A stretch of DNA of 64,000 nt from DATFDN01 sp035685165 (GTDB lineage Bacteria > Pseudomonadota > Alphaproteobacteria > Acetobacterales > Acetobacteraceae). Below, piece after piece: positions 60,498 through 64,000 of this stretch. The stretch spans positions 1 through 64,000 of the forward strand of contig DASRBI010000011.1 in the NCBI GenBank assembly GCA_035685165.1. The letters run 5' to 3'. The stretch's first letter is position 1; each line of letters starts with the position of its first letter. A program made the position numbers and the translations under genes. A model generated the notes under the pieces. That model saw only the letters and a list, made by a program, of their open reading frames with translations, made no database searches and was not told where the DNA came from.

Positions 60498-62579
60498 TCA
60501 GGCGCTCTTCGCCATGATCTCGTCCGCGATGTTCCGCGGCACCGGGTCGTAATGGTGGAATTGCATCGTGAACGAGGCGCGCCCCTTGGTCATGCTCCGC
60601 AGGTCGGAAATGTAGCCGAACATCTCCTTGAGGGGAACATGGGCGCGGACGATCACGGTGGAGCCCGAGCTCTCCTGGTTCTGGATCATGCCGCGGCGGC
60701 GGTTGAGGTCGCCCACCACGTCGCCCACGTGGTCCTGAGGCGTGGTGATCTCCACGTCCATCACCGGCTCCAGGATGATCGGGCTCGCCTTCTTCATACC
60801 ATCGCGGAAACACGCCTTGGCGGCGATCTCGAAGGCAAGGGCCGAGGAGTCGACGTCATGGTACTTGCCGTCCACCAGCGTGAATTTGAAATCGACCGTG
60901 GGGAAGCCGGCGAGCACGCCCGTTTCGGCCTGCGCCTTGATCCCCTTCTCGACCGCCGGGATGTATTCCTTCGGCACCGCGCCGCCGACCACGGCGTTTT
61001 CGAACACCACCCCGCCGTTCCGCTCCAGCGGCTCGAAGGTGATCTTCACCTCGGCATACTGGCCTGAGCCGCCGGTCTGCTTCTTGTGGGTGTAGGTCTC
61101 GGTGTGGGCGCGGGTGATGGTCTCGCGATACGCCACCTGCGGGGCGCCGATATTCGCCTCCACGCCGTATTCGCGCTTCAGCCGGTCGATGATGATCTCC
61201 AGATGCAGCTCGCCCATCCCCGAAAGGATGGTCTGCCCGGTCTCCTGATCGGTGCGAAGCCTGAGGCTCGGGTCCTCGGCCGCGAGCTTCTGCAGGCCGA
61301 TGCTCATCTTCTCGATCGATTCCTTGGTCTTGGGCTCGACCGAGATGTCGATCACCGGCACCGGGAACGCCATGCGCTCCAGCACCACCGGGTCCTCGGC
61401 GGCGGCGAGCGTGTCGCCCGTGCCGGTGTCCTTGAGGCCGACGAAGGCAGCGATGTCGCCCGCCACCACCTCCTTGATCTCCTGGCGCTTATCGGCGTGC
61501 ATCTGGAACATCCGCCCGATGCGCTCGCGATGGCCGCGGGTGGTGTTCAGCACGGTGTCGCCCGATTTCAGCGTACCGGAATAGACGCGCACGAACGTCA
61601 GCGTGCCGTATTTGTCGTTGATGATCTTGAACGCCAAGCCCGCAAACGGCGCGTTCGGATCGGCCTTGATCCGGCGGCGCTCGGCGGTCTCGTCCTCGCC
61701 CTCGCCGGCGGCGACCTTGATCCCCGGCACATCGACCGGGCTCGGCAGGTAATCGACCACGGCATCGAGCAGGGGCTGCACGCCCTTGTTCTTGAACGCG
61801 GTGCCGCACAGCACCGGGCGGAAGGCGCCGGAGATGGTGCCGGCCTTGATGCAGCGCTTCAGCGTCTCCACCGAGACGTCGCCCTTGTCGAAATACTCCT
61901 CCATCGCCGCGTCATCGACCGCGAGCGCGGTATCCAGCAGGTTCTGCCGGTACTCCTTCGCCTGCTCGATCAGGTCGGCCGGAATCGGCTCGTCGTGGTA
62001 CTTGGCGCCGAGCTCACCGCCTTCCCAGACGATCGCCTTCTGCTCGACCAGATCGACGACGCCGATGAACTTGTCCTCGATCCCGATCGGGAGCTGCAAC
62101 GGCAGCGCCACGATGTCGAGCTTCTCCTTGAGTGTGGCGAAGGCGCGGAAGAAGTCAGCTCCGGTGCGATCGAGCTTGTTGATGAAGATGATCCGCGGGA
62201 CGTTGTAGCGGTCGGCAAGGCGCCAATTGGTCTCCGACTGCGGCTGCACCCCAGCGACGCCCTCGATGATGAACACCGCGCCATCCAGGACGCGGAGCGA
62301 GCGGTTCACCTCGATGTTGAAGTCGATATGGCCGGGCGTGTCGATGATGTTGATGCGGTGGTTCTTCCACTCGCACGTCACGGCGGCAGAGGTGATCGTG
62401 ATGCCCCGCTCGCGCTCCTGCTCCATGTAGTCGGTGGTGGTATTGCCCTCGTGCACCTCGCCGATCCGGTGCGACATGCCCGTGTAATAGAGGATGCGCT
62501 CGGTCGTCGTCGTCTTTCCGGCATCGATATGGGCTGTGATGCCGATATTGCGGATACGGGCTAGGTCAGTGGCGGCCAT
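60498..62579 (-). CDS. fusA: Elongation factor G
   Basis: Translocase GTPase of 693 residues with the full EF-G layout: G1 AHIDAGKTTTTERIL near residue 17, G2 region MEQERERGITITSAAVTCEW, G3 IIDTPGHIDFNIEVNRSLRV near 88, G4 FINKLDRTGADFFRAF near 140, domain II and the domain IV segment KQTGGSGQYAEVKITFEPLE near 490. The C-terminus ASFTMQFHHYDPVPRNIADE is also typical. Differences from canonical copies (EGNTTTDYMEQ, HIDFNIEVNRS) and the absence of rpsL, rpsG and tuf nearby suggest a second or relocated copy. The ATG at 62579 has GGAGACC upstream. Confidence 0.93.
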   Translation of the reverse strand: MAATDLARIRNIGITAHIDAGKTTTTERILYYTGMSHRIGEVHEGNTTTDYMEQERERGITITSAAVTCEWKNHRINIIDTPGHIDFNIEVNRSLRVLDGAVFIIEGVAGVQPQSETNWRLADRYNVPRIIFINKLDRTGADFFRAFATLKEKLDIVALPLQLPIGIEDKFIGVVDLVEQKAIVWEGGELGAKYHDEPIPADLIEQAKEYRQNLLDTALAVDDAAMEEYFDKGDVSVETLKRCIKAGTISGAFRPVLCGTAFKNKGVQPLLDAVVDYLPSPVDVPGIKVAAGEGEDETAERRRIKADPNAPFAGLAFKIINDKYGTLTFVRVYSGTLKSGDTVLNTTRGHRERIGRMFQMHADKRQEIKEVVAGDIAAFVGLKDTGTGDTLAAAEDPVVLERMAFPVPVIDISVEPKTKESIEKMSIGLQKLAAEDPSLRLRTDQETGQTILSGMGELHLEIIIDRLKREYGVEANIGAPQVAYRETITRAHTETYTHKKQTGGSGQYAEVKITFEPLERNGGVVFENAVVGGAVPKEYIPAVEKGIKAQAETGVLAGFPTVDFKFTLVDGKYHDVDSSALAFEIAAKACFRDGMKKASPIILEPVMDVEITTPQDHVGDVVGDLNRRRGMIQNQESSGSTVIVRAHVPLKEMFGYISDLRSMTKGRASFTMQFHHYDPVPRNIADEIMAKSA

Positions 62580-62945
62580 GTGTTCGGGGTCTCCATACCA
62601 CGACGGGCGCGGCAGGGCCTTTCCTCCCCGCGCGCCCGCGCTGTCGGCCGCGCTCGGAGCGGCCTCTCGTCGAGGCGCATGTGCTCTTTCAGCCACGGTT
62701 TTGCAAGCGGCGAATTGATGACGCAGGGCGGACATGCAGGCCCACAGCGGGCCTGATCGAACCTGGCGGGACGCCTCGGCGATGCAGCGGCAATCGTTCC
62801 CTCTCAGCGGTTCTACACCCTCGCGATGGCGACCGGCTTACGCTCCGGACTGGGGTTCCGCGGCAGGCGCGCGCGCAGCCAACTCAGCATCGGGCGGTGA
62901 CGCTTCGTTACCCAAGGCAATCCGCGGCCGCGCTAATAGTCGTGC
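62580..62945. other. Divergent fusA/DUF1800 intergenic region
   Basis: About 365 bases with no convincing gene. A 25-codon open frame on the minus strand at 62890 has no ribosome site and no family resemblance. Promoters for both fusA and the DUF1800 gene must lie here, but no confident pair was seen. Confidence 0.5.
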
Positions 62946-64000
62946 ATGGACGTGACTGCGGCACAGGCGCTGGTCCGCTTCGGCCTTGGCCCGCGCGCCG
63001 AGGAGGCGCCGCCCGGCGATCCCCGATCCTGGCTGCGCCGCCAACTCCAAACACAGGCGGCCTCGGACGGGCCGACCAGCACCGAAGGGCTGGAGGCGCT
63101 GCGGGCCGACCGGGAGGAAAAGCCGCTGCCGCAGAAGTCCCGTTCGCGCGCCTTGTTCATCCGTGACGCAAGGGCCGCGATAACCGCCGCACTCACCACC
63201 GAAGCGCCATTCCGCGAGCGGCTGGTCTGGTTCTGGGCCAATCATTTCACCGTCTCGGTGCGGCGCGGCCAGTGCGCGGCGCTGATCGGGCCGTTCATCG
63301 CCGAGGCGATCCGCCCGCACGTAACGGCGCGCTTCGCCGACATGCTGCTGGCGGTGATGCGGCATCCCGCGATGCTGCTTTACCTCGACAACGCCGGCTC
63401 GGTCGGGCCGGACAGTCCGGTCGGCCAGCGCACGCATCGCGGCCTGAACGAGAACCTCGCCCGCGAATGCCTGGAACTGCACACCGTCAGCCCGGCGGCG
63501 GGCTACACGCAAGCTGACGTCACCAGCTTCGCCCGTGTGCTGACCGGCTGGTCGATCGACCTGCAACAGAGCCCACCCGGCTTCCGCTTCCGGCCGTTCA
63601 CCCACGAACCCGGGGCGAAGATCGTCATGGGCCGGACCTTCCCCGAGGGCGAAGAGGGCGGCATCGAGGCGCTGGCCTTTCTCGCCGCGCACCCCGCCAC
63701 GCACCACCATCTCGCCCTTAAGCTGACGCGGCATTTCGTCGCCGACGATCCGCCGCCTGCGGCGGTGCGCCTGGTGGAAGGGCGGCTGCGCGACACCGAC
63801 GGCGATCTCGGGGCGGCGGCAGCAGCTTTGCTCGACATCCCGCAAGCGTGGCAGTCCGATACCAAGATTCGGACGCCGGCGGACTTCCTGATCGCGGCGG
63901 GGCGGGCGACCGGCATGTCGGACGCACCGGAGCGCGCGCTCGGCGCGATGCGGATGCTGGGCCAGCCGATGTGGGCGGCGCCGCAGCCCGACGGCTGGCC
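62946..64000 (+). CDS. DUF1800 domain protein (N-terminal part)
   Basis: The first 351 residues of a DUF1800 protein, cut by the window end. Recognisable segments are AQALVRFGLGPRAEE near residue 5, FRERLVWFWANHFTVSVRRG near 88, MLLYLDNAGSVGPDSP, GLNENLARECLELHTVSPAA near 170 (the central signature of the family) and LALKLTRHFVADDPPPAAVR near 258. DUF1800 proteins are often exported and paired with a DUF1501 protein; the partner would be expected just beyond the window. No signal peptide is seen at this start, and an in-frame stop at 62937-62939 excludes a longer N-terminus. Function unknown. Confidence 0.85.
   Translation, partial: MDVTAAQALVRFGLGPRAEEAPPGDPRSWLRRQLQTQAASDGPTSTEGLEALRADREEKPLPQKSRSRALFIRDARAAITAALTTEAPFRERLVWFWANHFTVSVRRGQCAALIGPFIAEAIRPHVTARFADMLLAVMRHPAMLLYLDNAGSVGPDSPVGQRTHRGLNENLARECLELHTVSPAAGYTQADVTSFARVLTGWSIDLQQSPPGFRFRPFTHEPGAKIVMGRTFPEGEEGGIEALAFLAAHPATHHHLALKLTRHFVADDPPPAAVRLVEGRLRDTDGDLGAAAAALLDIPQAWQSDTKIRTPADFLIAAGRATGMSDAPERALGAMRMLGQPMWAAPQPDGW

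Noticed and set aside
59052..61067. A 671-codon plus-strand open frame
   Set aside because: It spans three minus-strand genes (M20, hypothetical, EF-G) and has no protein-like motif.
62888..62890. A 25-codon minus-strand frame upstream of fusA
   Set aside because: No ribosome site and no recognised motif.

Overview
The window is a GC-rich, densely coded stretch of an alphaproteobacterial chromosome, most likely Rhodospirillales and plausibly Acetobacteraceae. The call rests on gene order and protein style: amidase, PBP1A and prfB divergent from rne; chorismate mutase, hisC and tyrA divergent from metX and metW; an RNase E with a long acidic insertion in its S1 domain; an sdhCDAB operon. No phage, transposase, CRISPR array or rRNA was seen. 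One tRNA gene (Pro, CGG) is present.

Layout. 1-9665: prfB (cut by the window edge, with a +1 programmed frameshift), mrcA, amiC, rne, then a small oxidoreductase/carboxymuconolactone-decarboxylase-like group. A 32-bp-periodic array of GTAC palindromes follows rne. 9725-16910: aromatic amino acid genes (tyrA, hisC, P-protein-like chorismate mutase), metX-metW, a His/Met-rich exported protein, tRNA-Pro, a nucleotide-sugar epimerase and a Pcm-family methyltransferase. 16986-28067: one minus-strand catabolic operon of flavin monooxygenase/reductase for an aromatic acyl-CoA, SDR, RidA, a complete Liv-type ABC importer with fused LivM-LivG, a MarR regulator and an NDP-forming acyl-CoA synthetase. 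A divergent LLM monooxygenase shares its promoter region, where there is a MarR-box-like palindrome.

28139-34799: LLM monooxygenase, an ATP-grasp-like protein, and a tightly overlapped operon of CoA ligase, thiolase-like protein, DUF35, SDR and V4R. The thiolase lacks the usual catalytic residues, so the thiolase/DUF35 pair looks more like a side-chain aldolase than a thiolase. 34837-41406: remnants of a glycosyltransferase and a DUF2934 gene, pncC/cinA, a patatin, rplY-pth-ychF, an enoyl-CoA hydratase and ispE. 41366-50769: a BTAD/TPR regulator, gshA, rsmE, ubiA, sdhCDAB and a Nudix hydrolase. 50800-58841: a BrnT remnant, amidase, uronate dehydrogenase, VOC protein, and an IclR-linked operon of CoA ligase, hot-dog dehydratase and orphan binding protein. 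58965-64000: M20 amidohydrolase, a small unknown protein, EF-G and the start of a DUF1800 protein.

The accessory content is dominated by uptake and CoA-thioester breakdown of aromatic or branched acids: two AMP-forming ligases, one NDP-forming synthetase, two binding proteins, and three regulators (MarR, IclR, BTAD). Short palindromic repeats of several families sit mostly at convergent gene junctions; one lies inside the start of a coding sequence and another supplies the end of pth. All functions are read from sequence by eye; no database search was run.
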